From Thereva unica (taxonomy: Eukaryota; Arthropoda; Insecta; Diptera; Therevidae), in the NCBI GenBank assembly GCA_949987705.1, contig OX465283.1, positions 92,305,813-92,369,812 of the forward strand: DNA of 64,000 nucleotides, in the 5' to 3' direction. Shown piece by piece: positions 44,201 to 54,572 of the stretch. The position numbers and the translations under genes were made by a program. The first letter of the stretch is position 1. The number at the start of each line of letters is the position of its first letter. Under the pieces are notes generated by a model. It had not been told where the DNA came from. It searched no databases and worked only from the letters and a program-made list of their open reading frames with translations.

Positions 44201-45600
44201 TTGTGCATCAGAGAAAAAGGTCAACAATATGTAAAAGATTTTTTTTATATCGCTTTTCTTCTTTCCTTGTTAACATTAAATTTACAACAAAAGCCGGTTC
44301 GGTCAACACATCGCGACCACACAAATTTGATTCATTGCCCGAAATTATATCTTAAACGTTCATATATTAGCGTCAATCTACATATAAGAGGATAAAATAA
44401 AGCGGTATGGTTACCTACGGCACCAATAGCGTTAAATCGGATCAACAGAAAGACTTGCTCTACCGTAAAAAACCAGTTAAAAAAGTCTCTCCTCGAGGCT
44501 GGTAATCATGATATGGAAACATTCAGTGGCACCTGTCTTGGGCTCCACGCGCACGGAGCTTATGCACCTCCGTGTAAGAAAGACATTTTCTTGAGTTTAA
44601 ATAATTTCACCTTCTTGGCTTTTTTGATAATTGAGAATAGATTTTCGTTCAGACACTGTGATAAAATTTATTACTTTATAAATGGGCTGTTTTGCGTCCA
44701 GTATGGAGCTTAAGCAGAAAAAGGAAAAAAAGAGTTTGCATAAAATTCAAAATTATAAAATAAGTTTATCGACGCACTTGACCAAAGCGTTTTTTCTCGT
44801 ATCGCGCTCTCTCACACCCTCTCTACTTATTACTTACATTCCCGTGATCAGTCACAAAAGCTATTTTAATTTTCTCTGCTGTCTGTCTGCTGTTTTTTGG
44901 AAATCCTAAATAAATTTAAATATTTTAATATTTAAAGATTTTCTTAGTACTTCCTATAACGAAGACACTACTCCAAAATAAAGGAATGGTCTGCTACTGA
45001 CAGTTTTCCGCCCTCAAAATTTCCTTCAAACTACCTACATATTAACGCATGTTGCATAAAGCCCTATCGTTAATGCCACTACTCATAATTAGTTCACACG
45101 TTTCGACGATTTCCATCTCAAGGTCCGTTCATACTCTCAATCTTCACCATGCGCTTACTTACCTTTTTCTTATTCTTTAAGGCTCTACAACCCGGATCCG
45201 ATCCTGGCCTCTCCCATCAAATGTGTCGTTCATTGCCAAACGGTGCAACTACACACTTCAAAACACTAGAGTATATCACGCTTTGGAGTCACTTCCGTCG
45301 CATCCCCGCTAAAAAATCAAAGCAACTCCAGAAGTGCACTTTAATTATAGCCGCTCCACTCCTACAGCGAAAGATACCAGCGAAAGACACCTCCAATACC
45401 TACTATTGTATAAAATACAGAGCCAGAACCACTCCACTCCTACATTAAACGACACAAATGTTGCTCGTTATGTAATAATTATTTTTTCCGGGTTTTTAGC
45501 CTCATGCCAACCTTACTTGGAAGGGACTAGCCTGATAATTATTAGCCTATCTTTTCTCATAGGATAGTTATCAGGTGCCACCGCAAGGAGGTTATGATCA
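41237..45600. other. AT-rich intronic spacer
   Basis: Several ORFs of 60-108 codons occur but none has a recognisable family motif and their composition follows the background. A TACATATGTATGTACATA microsatellite lies at about 44087-44104. A CACGGAG/CTCCGTG stem lies near 44551-44573. Confidence 0.5.
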
Positions 45601-45637
45601 CACTTCCATCAGTCCGAAATAGTTGCGTCACGTGCAT

Positions 45638-45803
45638 GGCCTCGGTAGCCTGGGGAGTAAGGCGTTTGGCTACCATCCCAGAGGTCCCGAGTTCGAATCC
45701 CATAATTTTCCTTCTTTCTTCTTCCCTCTCTACATTCCTGATTCCTCTTGTCACAGCCTTCCTTCCCCGCTCCGCCAAAGAGCAAGTCATCGGTTGGTTT
45801 TTT
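45638..45803 (+). mobile_element. tRNA-derived SINE-like unit, copy 1
   Basis: tRNA-like head GGCCTCGGTAGCCTGGGGAG (A-box region at about 45645-45660), anticodon-arm-like TTTGGCTACCATCCCAG and a B box GAGTTCGAATCCC at 45690-45702. Then a pyrimidine-rich body (CTTCTTTCTTCTTCCCTCTC) and GCTCCGCCAAAG, ending CATCGGTTGGTT. Acceptor-stem pairing is poor, so it is not a functional tRNA gene. Confidence 0.75.
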
Positions 45804-46512
45804 TATGTGACACACTAGAGACTTAGGGAAGGCCCCTTTGTACTGTCGACCAAGTAATTATTTTTTCAAATGTCGAACAGCATCTCTAGTCGGAAGATAG
45901 AGAGAGAAGTGAAGGAAAGAACTGTCACAACCTAGCTGCGGTATTTTTATTTCACCTACTCCCAACCATTTCGCGACTCTGACATCGGGGCATCGAGAAC
46001 AACTCGCTGGAGTGTTATGCCTCCTGAAACGAGTTGAATCTCATCAACCAACCGATGACATGCGCTTGGTGGAGCGGGAAAGAGAACTAGTGAAGGCTAT
46101 GACAGGAGGAATCAGGAATGCAAAGAGGGAAGAAGAAAGAAGGAAAGTTATGTAGGCGGGAAATTGGGAAAGGCTAGGACCGTGGCACCGCCGGGAATCG
46201 AACCCGGGACTTCTGGGGATAGTAGTCAGGCGCCTTACCCCTAGACTACCGAGGCCCACAATGGTTGACGAGACTCAACTCGTTTCAGGAGGCATAACAC
46301 TCCAGCGAGTTGTTTCTCGATGTCCCAATGCCAAAGTCGCGATGATAATGGTTGGGAGTAGGTAGACTAAAAATATCGCGGGTGGATTGTGGGAGTTCCT
46401 TCCTTCCCGACTGGAGCGGCTGTTCGACATTGCACTCTATACGATGAAAATAGATTGTCGACCGTATAAACCGCCTTTCCTGAGACTGTAGTCTTACACA
46501 TAAAAAAAATGT
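45800..46512. repeat. Large inverted repeat with two about 250-bp arms
   Basis: The left arm, 45800 to about 46054, and the right arm, about 46260-46512, are inverted copies. Matching blocks from the outside in are TTTTTTTATGTG, GTCGAC.., AATGTCGAACAGC, TACTCCCAACCAT, TCGCGACT, CTCGCTGGAGTGTTATGCCT and CCTGAAACGAGTTGA. The spacer holds the inverted SINE copy 2. The outer T7ATGTG ends abut SINE copy 1 on the left. Confidence 0.8.
46060..46257 (-). mobile_element. tRNA-derived SINE-like unit, copy 2
   Basis: Minus-strand tRNA-like head: GGCCTCGGTAGTCTAGGGGT (A box), GCCTGACTACTATCCCCAG, and GGGTTCGATTCCC (B box, about 46195-46207). The pyrimidine-rich body and CATCGGTTGGTT end match copy 1. 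B box is closer to consensus than in copy 1. Confidence 0.75.
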
Positions 46513-46635
46513 TATTTCCCCTATTCCTATTTTTATATTATTTCACTAACAACTACATTTCTCCCATAAACCCACAGAAAACTCTCAGGAAGCTAAATTT
46601 AAAAGTTACCTCTTCGGATGGTAAAAAAAATTATT

Positions 46636-48055
46636 TTTTCAAAGCAGACTAAATATCTAGGGATTATCCTGGATCAAAAGCTCTCCAGGTAACCCCAGAT
46701 TGAGAGGGTCAATTGTCCATTCGAAATTAGAGAACTGCTGCAAGGAACCGTCAATCTTGAGTAAATGCTAAGGCTCGATTTGGGCTGTAGCGCCATTGGA
46801 TGGATGTCTGTCGTCAATTTTTAGGTAAAACTTGTGGCCTCAAACCGAGGTAAGTGTTTTGGCTGTATCGTCATCATCAGGAGCTCCACAGTTTATTGTT
46901 AGCCTTGGTTTCGCCAAGCGTTCGCTCCCATTACTCTCGATCTCTGGCTCTACTTTTCCGGCTTCGCTATGGTCATAAGGCCCAAGGCCCAGACCAAACA
47001 AAAGGATGCTGTGATTATACTGGCCAAGGTGCAAAGTGTGGCCTGCCATGGTATCACCGGAGCTAAAAGTAGCTGTCTGATGGCGGCTATGGTGGCCCTA
47101 CTGAACCTTCCTCCATTCCACCTAGTAGTCAAGAAGAAAGCTCTGGCGGGGGCACTGCGTGTACGGGCGCTCCTCTCCTTTAAGTCACTATTCAATACTC
47201 AAGGAGCTACACCTGGAGCCAATGATATCGTTTTCCGATACCATTCCGCTCGGACGGTTACAAAACCGATAATGGGGTAGGACTGAACGGCCCAAGGAGC
47301 AAAATATCCATGGCTTTGGGAACTATCCCCACTGTTTTTCAAGCTCAGGTACTCGCCATCCACGTGAGTGTTCAGATTTGTATTGATAGAGCTCAAAATA
47401 GCTCTTTACATTGTTATTTTCTCGGACAGTCAAGCTTCCCTGTTGGCCATTAAATTCCACAGAGTGTCATCAAAAGCTTTGCTGGATAAGAGACAGATCT
47501 CTAAACTCTAATCCCTCAGCAGCAACAGCAATGTTCCGCTGATGTGGATCCCGGGCCACGAAGGTTACATTGGTAATGAAATTTCTGACAACCTGGCTAG
47601 AGTAGGGACAAATTCATCACTTGTCGTACCGAAGCCTTTCAGCAGCTTAGCAAATGTAAAGTAAAAACTGCCAACAAGAATTGAGTCGACCAGCTGCTTC
47701 TTTATAGCTGGACAAGGAGGACTCAGAGCGCTCGTCGAGCTAACAGACTCATTTAAATTGATAAAGCTAAAACGGCAAATTTGTTCAATTTTCAGGGGTG
47801 GGATCTAAAAATAATAACATAGCTCCTTCGCCCAATTATCATCTAAGCATAATATGACTGGTAGTTGATTGAGGCAGCACTCGAAACTGCAGAGCACTTG
47901 ATGTGTAACTGTGAGACTACAGCGAGGAAGCGATTGAGTCGCCTTCATCGCGAGATCCCTGCGCCCAGGCTCTAACAATAGACCAAGAAAATGGGTCAAG
48001 ACGCCCGTAAACAAGAAGAATATTAGGAATCCCAAATGTTTAATGAATAAATAAG
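46636..48055 (+). pseudogene. I-clade-type LINE pseudogene: RT thumb plus RNase H
   Basis: Frame-broken translation gives KQTKYLGIILDQKLSR, an RNA-binding thumb AQTKQKDAVIILAKVQSVAC followed by HGITGA, and LLNLPPFHLVVKKKALAGAL. Then an RNase H domain: GVGLNGPRSKISMALGTIPT, VFQAQVLAIHVSVQICIDRA, and PLMWIPGHEGYIGNEISDNL with AR (the HxGxxGNxxxDxLA box), then ETAEHLMCNCETTARKRL. RNase H after RT is typical of I/R1-like LINEs, a different lineage from LINE-A. Many stops; the longest intact frame is 46969-47280. Confidence 0.8.
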
Positions 48056-50530
48056 TGTTCTACTTTAAACTCTTCTTTAGTGTTGTACTTAAGCTGAAAT
48101 TAGTATTGGTAAACACTTTAAGTGAAACGCTTTTGTTAAACAATTTATGTGTTGATGAATAAAACATTTCAGTGATTCGATTTTGGGAATTAACCCCCCC
48201 AAAAAACTGCTTCATACCTATTTAACACTTTACCTCCTATAAATAACGTTCACTTCTGGCCTGTACCTAGCTTCTTTATATAATGTTTGCCATCGAATAT
48301 CGAATAATGATGGCAATTTTAGCAATTTCGTTAACGCATATTATATCCAAGTTGATGCGGTTCAAGTCTATATGTGCCAACACATCGTTTTATAAATATA
48401 TATCGCACAAGTCTAAGGTGGCTGTTGATATCGCTTATTGACAGCCTCGAAAATATTAATCTTTCTATGATTTTTAAACATGCTAAACTTTAATCTTCTT
48501 TTATAAATTTGAGTTAACATTTAACAGCTTTGGTTGAACATCAAACAAAAATTCTAATCTAAGCTCGTCATTTTAAATAAATTCCCAAATTGATTTCTTC
48601 CAAACACTTCAGATACATTGGCAAATAAAAGAGATTTTGTAATGACGCTGTAAACATAGCCTTGTAGTATTCTTTTTATATACATACATATGTACAACAA
48701 ACGAATATTCATCTAATTTGCTTTCTTTAGAAGTTCATCACTATACACACTACAATATGCATTTTAAATCTGTTTAACGCATACAATTTTCTGACATTCA
48801 ACCTTTCCGTCTACTATTATAGAAATCCACTGCTAAAGAAACTCGAACTCTAAATATTCACCTACGTAAATGGGTCTATTCAAAGCATCATGAATACCTA
48901 AACGTAATTCAATTCAAGTACAAACCTTGCAAGTTCAACGACCTGTTTTACAAATTTTATTTCTCTCTCTGCTTCTTATTACTCGTATCATCTACGATAA
49001 AACATTCTGTTTAAATTGTGTAAATCGTAATTCGTTAAAGCATTTTCAATATTCACTTTTCTCTAGAAAAACGTCAACCCCAACAATCTCAATTGTCAAA
49101 TGTAGCTCGATCAGCATCGGAAATTATTGTTGTTTTCACGATCCAAATTGAAAACGTTTCTGTGATTGATCACATTCAATGTAGCTGGATGCTGCTGGAT
49201 GTTGAGTTGCCTTCTTGGTCAGAGGAGACGTGCTCCTCGAAATAAAAAGAAAAAACTGTTTTCATTCCTCATTCCTTTGAGTGTCAAATTAAATTTGAAT
49301 AATGGCAACTTGCCTGTCAAATGGCGTCCAAATGCGACAATGGACTTCACTTTTGGGAAGTAGCACGCCTAACAACACCAGGAGAAAAAATTTTTGTATA
49401 AAGAAAGATGTGGTTTTTTCCTGCCTCGATTTTCTCGTTTCGTTTTGAGGCATTCAAACGGTTACCAAACATGAGTGCAGTTGTGGCTCATGTATTGAAG
49501 GAGAGCCCAATTCAATTAAAATTGTGATCGGTAGGGCATTGATAACGCAGTAAGTGGGAGTTTCAGTGAAGTAGTAACAACGATTGGTAGTGATCGTGCC
49601 ACGTAGCAAATAGTATCAAATAAAGGATTACATAGAACCCTTCTCAACAATGTTCCCATAATCTGATGAACATAAACACTTGGCACCCCATCAGCAATCG
49701 CACTACGGCTCAAATTAGCTTTGGCAGCTAAATCCAAATCCCGTCAAAGTTGTCATAGCAAACATAAATCCAATGTGAAGATAGCTACAAACTGGAAATC
49801 TGATATTCAATCGGGCTTAAACAGTGGAAACCACAAAAAAAGAAAATGTATCCCGTGATGGTACCATAGCGAAACCCTCGGAGCGAAGGAGCCAGCACGC
49901 TCCGATCAAGGCAGATCCCAACCATTTATCGGATAATTTTCTTATTTGACAGTAGTTTTCGTAGTGCTTTGGAATAAGTGTTCATGTTTCGATTTAAATA
50001 AATACAAAAGTAAAGGAGACACCCAGCAGCATCCAAAAATGAAAAAGAGACAACAAAACGGAAAACAAAATCTGAAAACACACGTGTAATAAATTTACAT
50101 GAGCACAAAATTCAGTGGAAAAGCCGGAGCATAAGATGATTTTATTATGAAAAATCGTTGAAAAACACACAATAAAAGATTTTAAAGAAATGCCTGGAAA
50201 AAAGACAAAGGTACAAAGCGATAAAATAAATAAACGCAGCGTATAAATATTATTCAATCGTTACTCAGTATGGGGTCTATATCATTGCTTCTCCGCAATC
50301 CTGTCGAGAGACCTCAGCCAGCGAATCGAACTGTGGCACCTGGTGAATTTCTTCGCTTTTCACCTGAGATATATGATCGCCTACTTTAGGTATATGCACT
50401 GCTATAGTGGTACATATTTAGTGTTGAATGGCATGAGTTATACAAGTATGTAAAGCATGCAATTTTGTGACTAGTCACATGAAAGGCAAAATAATTGCCA
50501 TATTTTACTACAATATTTTTTGTTATTGAA
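48056..50530. other. Intronic spacer, nothing recognised
   Basis: AT-rich with a slightly GC-richer patch at 49.16-49.9 kb. A TCGGAGCG/CGCTCCGA stem lies at about 49877-49905. Short ORFs carry no motif. Confidence 0.5.
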
Positions 50531-50678
50531 AAATGTATCACATTAGATGTGCATCAAGTTAGCGAAACAGTTTTGGCAAATCAAGTCGTAAATATTCGGA
50601 TAATTTGCCGTTAATTTGCCGCTAATTAATTGTGATAAATTCGATTTTGCCGTTTTTTAATTTTTTAAAAAATTTAGT

Positions 50679-50712
50679 TGTTTCGCTAACTTGATGTCAA
50701 GTTAGCGAAACA
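50679..50712. repeat. 34-bp palindrome, left arm
   Basis: TGTTTCGCTAACTTGA, then TG, then the inverted half TCAAGTTAGCGAAACA. A half of the same palindrome forms the element terminus at 50547. Confidence 0.9.
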
Positions 50713-51919
50713 CCTGTTCAAAATAGACTTAATTTCAAAATTTTCAGTTGGATCATATTCGCCGGATTTGCTGCTAATTTACATAGTTGTGCACATATAA
50801 ATGCTGTAAAATGTACTTTATTTGAAACGAAAAACAATTTACTAAAACAAGATAAGGTTTTCGCTAATTTGAGGTCAAGTTAGCGAAACACAGATCTACA
50901 GTAAAAAGCCAAAAGTGCTTAAGTGCAAATTTGACGATTTTGAGTTTATTGCATTTTTGTATTCAGTATTTTATTTTTAATCATTGGTATAATTCTTGTC
51001 TTAAACTGAGCTGTGGTTGCTGAGCAATTGGACCGACAAAAGTGGTTTTGTGTACAATTCTGTATCTAAAAAAATCTTTGAAGGCGATTATCTCGAAACA
51101 CATATTTTGCACTTAGACACTTCTGGCTGTGTACTGTAGAGATGCAAAAATTACTTAATAACAAAAATTCTAAGTTGAATTATGTTCGCCGATTTTGCCG
51201 TTAGTTAGTTCTGGTAAGAACCGATCTCGAAACTAAACCGGTTGCTAAAACAAATTCTGTCAATTCCGAATTCGAGGACACCACAACTAATTAAAATCGA
51301 ACTAGCACCAAATTCTGGCCCCGATTGCGAGTCGATTGGGCCCTTCCGGACTACGTTTTATCGCTGTCCGCGAAAAAATTTACGTCAAAATTATTAAAGA
51401 ATTAATTGCTGTTCACGACAAATTAGAGAACCCCACAACGCATTCGATTCCGTGCGGATTGTGATAGATCATTATTCTTCACAACAAGGATATTTTTTTG
51501 AAAAATATGGGCATCGTGTAATATAGACCTTCATGTATTTTCAGCCTGCATGGCGGTCCCCCGTATTGGGCGAGAAATGTTATTACTTTTTACGTGATTA
51601 TCTGATCCGTCTCGCCTTAAGTATGCATTATTGAGAAATATATGAAATAATCGTCAATTTTATAAAACAAGTTTAATAATTCAAATAATTCAAGATGTAA
51701 CATAATGTATGTAAATAGAACATAATCTTGTAGCTATTTTTAACATTATTATAAGACTAACAAAAACCCCGCGTACCTTCCAACGTCTTTCAATAAAAAA
51801 AGATTATCTGTGGCACAGTCCGCGGTAGGAAAAAGGTAATGAAAAAAGAACAAATCTGCAAAGATTGTTTATATCTTAACAAAATTTAAAATTTTGAAAT
51901 TGAGTCTATTTTGTACAGA

Positions 51920-52680
51920 TGTTTCGCTAACTTGACATCAAGTTAGCGAAACATCTAATTTTTTTTTAAAAATTAAAAAACGGCAAAATCGAAATTATCA
52001 CAACTAATTAGCGGCAAATTCGGCGAATAAGATCCAACTGAAAATTTTGAAATTAAGTCTATTTTGAACAGGTGTTTCGCTAACTTGACATCAAGTTAGC
52101 GAAACATCTAAATTTTTTAAAAAATTAAAAAACGGCACAATCGAAATTATCACAACTAATTAGCGGCAAATTCGCGGAATAAGATCCAACTGAAAATTTT
52201 GAAATTGAGTCTATTTTGAACAGGTGTTTCGCTAACTTGACATCAAGTTAGCAAAACATCTAATATTTTTAAAAAATTAAAAAACGGCAAAATCGAAATT
52301 ATCACAACTAATTAGCGGCAAATTCGGCGAATAAGATCCAACTGAAAATTTTGAAATTGAGTCTATTTTGAACAGGTGTTTCGCTAACTTGACATCAAGT
52401 TAGCGAAACATCTAAATTTTTTAAAAAATTAAAAAACGGCAAAATCGAAATTATCACAACTAATTAGCGGCAAATTCGCGGAATAAGATCCAACTGAAAA
52501 TTTTGAAATTGAGTCTATTTTGAACAGGTGTTTCGCTAACTTGACATCAAGTTAGCAAAACATCTAATATTTTTAAAAAATTAAAAAACGGCAAAATCGA
52601 AATTATCACAACTAATTAGCGGCAAATTAACGGCAAATTATCCGAATATTTACGACTTGATTTGCCAAAACTGTTTCGCT
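51920..52680. repeat. Right-arm tandem array: five 34-bp palindromes, 152-153-bp period
   Basis: Palindromes at 51920-51953, 52073-52106, 52225-52258, 52377-52410 and 52529-52562. Spacers carry AAACGGCAAAATCGAAATTA, TCACAACTAATTAGCGGCAA and GATCCAACTGAAAATTTTGA. Units alternate in two variants (see findings). In units 3 and 5 the second half is AGCAAAACA instead of AGCGAAACA. Confidence 0.95.
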
Positions 52681-53056
52681 AACTTGATGCACATTCACAT
52701 TAGGTAGTCTCTATAGGCGAACGATGCAGATTACATGTGCATTAATATTGTGATAGTGTCTTTTAAAATAAAGGACATCATTCATTTTGGACCAAAAACT
52801 GAATGTGCCGGCCAGGATAAAAATGTGTAATATTCGGATAGAACACCCAATTCCTATCATTTTTGACTACGGCACCAAATCTGTGCACCCTTTGGTTATG
52901 GTGTTACATACTTTTAAAATACAATAAAAATGTTATTATAATGTTGCTATTTTCATACATTTGATATTTAATTATTCATACTGTGTATGTCCTTTTGATG
53001 TGCAATAAAGTGAATTCTATTCTGTATTAAGTATTTTCATCATTGATTTCCTCTGG

Positions 53057-53349
53057 AAATAGTCAGAGAACTTGAAGGGGAAGACTTGTGGATTATAAGA
53101 GGACGAATACAATCCCGCCATATCCCAGCCAAGAAATACTATGTGTACATTGCAATAGATCGGGCAGAAAATGGTCGTCGAGCATTAGCTCATTATTACT
53201 GTACATGCAATATCGGCAAGAGGACCATTGGATGCTGCTCTTATACCATGACCATAGTCTGGTACATGGGTTATGCTAGACATGACCCATACCTCACACC
53301 ACCTGCAATAGGATTAGATGATGTATATGTTAGATTAGGACAAATATAA
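53057..53349 (+). pseudogene. SWIM-type zinc-finger C-terminal exon of a transposon protein
   Basis: After a possible AG acceptor near 53057 the frame reads RELEGEDLWIIRGRIQSRHI, KKYYVYIAIDRAENGRR, ALAHYYCTCNIGKRTIGCCS, YTMTIVWYMGYARHDPYLTP and VYVRLGQI, then a stop. CxC...GxRTxGCC-x-H is the SWIM zinc-binding pattern found in many transposon-associated proteins. Here the final histidine ligand is tyrosine (codon at about 53242-53244), which should abolish zinc binding. Upstream catalytic exons are missing. Lies within the 52.77-54.02 kb element. Confidence 0.7.
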
Positions 53350-53551
53350 AAGAATTAATACAATTGAGTGTTGTTTCATTTTGCTCTTTTTTACCTAAAT
53401 GAAAGGTAGGTACTGAATCTAAATGAGGCGCTGTTGGTATTGTTGCTTGTTTTTTCATATTTAATATATTTGTCCAATTGTATTAAAATAACACATCTTA
53501 ATAACATTTTATTTCACATTGTATTTTAAAAGCATCTAACAACATAACCAT

Positions 53552-53866
53552 GGCCATGTAGGACTGCGGTACCACCTCCACAACCTAGGACTGTCTCAAG
53601 AGACAGAATGCCGACTCTGCTTGGAAGGCGACGAAACTTCCACACATATTCTTTGTGAATGTTCTGCTCTGATCTGGCTTAGAAGAAGAATGTTTATCAG
53701 AGAGTTCTTGAGCCCTGCCCAAGTCCGGTCTTCATCAACTAAAGACCTTCTTGCCTTCATTCGGAAGGCCGATAGCCTGCTCCGCTAGTGGGGTACGTAC
53801 ACAATAGGCCTAACTTGGCCGCAGTGTTCACCATATGGGTTGCCCCCTCATTCCTTATAATAATAA
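53552..53866 (+). mobile_element. 5'-truncated I-clade-type LINE with 15-bp target duplication
   Basis: Flanked by TAACAACATAACCAT at 53537-53551 and 53867-53881. The open frame from 53552 encodes GHVGLRYHLHNLGLSQETEC, RLCLEGDETSTHILCECSAL and WLRRRMF, then KDLLAFIRKADSLLR and TAG; the CxxC...HxxxxC zinc-knuckle-like box after RNase H is typical of I/R1-like LINEs. A short 3' UTR ends in (TAA)n. The intact frame, perfect duplication and tail indicate a recent insertion. Confidence 0.92.
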
Positions 53867-54572
53867 TAACAACATAACCATAGGGCGCACAGGTTTGGTT
53901 TCATAGTAAAAAATAGTGGGAATTTTGTGATCAATCCGAATATTACGCTTTTTTTTTCTGGCCGGCACTTTCAGAATTGGCCCAAAAATGTATGGAACGT
54001 GAATGATGTCCTTTCGTTTTCGGTAATCGCATGGGTGGGCTCGTTCAAAAGATCACAAATTGATCAAACTTTTACCTTCATTAGTATTGGAATAACATTA
54101 GACCAAAATCATGATATTTATAACTTCGAATAATCAAAAAATAACATCTAAAAATGTAAGAACAGTTTTCAAACTAATTTGGGCCTATGTCAAAAAAAAC
54201 TTGGAGTTATTGTAATCTGCTGTACCATTTTACCTGTAGTCGACAAGGAATTGCTACAAAATCAGTTTTTCTCCAATGAATCGTGAGTAATCGGTTTTAC
54301 GTTAATTTTGGTTATTATAAAATTTGTGCGTGAAATAACTCTGCATTGAAGGCCCTACACAAAATAAACGTTGAACGGTTTTGCGAAAAATTGGAGGGAC
54401 AAACTTCAGAGCAAAGCGCATACGCAACTACATATTCTATACATGCAGAGGGACATAGTTTATGCACATATACTCATATATGTATACTGCTTGAAAACAT
54501 TAACATATGCAACATACAAGAGTTCAAACGCAATGTTCACTTCCTAATCCCCACGCATTCCAGACTCTTCTA

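Larger units (their letters stand above)
50547..52694. mobile_element. Foldback-type transposable element with palindromic tandem arms, 9-bp duplication
   Basis: 2148 bp starting ATGTGCATCAAG and ending CTTGATGCACAT, flanked by a perfect 9-bp direct repeat TCACATTAG (50538-50546 and 52695-52703). The arms are near-identical inverted repeats for about 250 bp. The left arm (50547 to about 50800) has one palindrome plus a decayed one near 50857-50890; the right arm (about 51885-52694) has five palindromes in tandem. The middle (about 0.99 kb) has no ORF. Long inverted repeats built of tandem subunits with a 9-bp duplication match the Foldback elements known in Drosophila; a Mutator-type transposase origin is also compatible with 9 bp. 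Non-autonomous. Confidence 0.92.
52766..54018 (+). mobile_element. DNA transposon with AAAGGACATCATTCA inverted ends
   Basis: Left AAAGGACATCATTCA at 52770 and its inverse ending 54014, continuing for about 120 bp through GTGCCGGCCAG, GTAATATTCGGAT and a GTGC(A/G)CCCT..GGTTATG block on both sides. It carries the SWIM-domain exon on the + strand and a nested LINE fragment. Target duplication not certain. Starts only about 65 bp from the foldback element. Confidence 0.75.

Noticed and set aside
45557..45826. ORFs of 67-77 codons over the SINE
   Set aside because: They run in four frames over the tRNA-like head and pyrimidine tract; typical SINE read-through.
46184..46257. Possible functional tRNA gene (minus strand)
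   Set aside because: A and B boxes are good but the acceptor and anticodon stems do not pair properly and a sister copy with the same pyrimidine-rich body exists, so it is a SINE.
46854..47396. Separate small genes in four frames
   Set aside because: All fall in one decayed I-clade-type LINE; the frame 46969-47280 is its RT thumb, the others are shadows.
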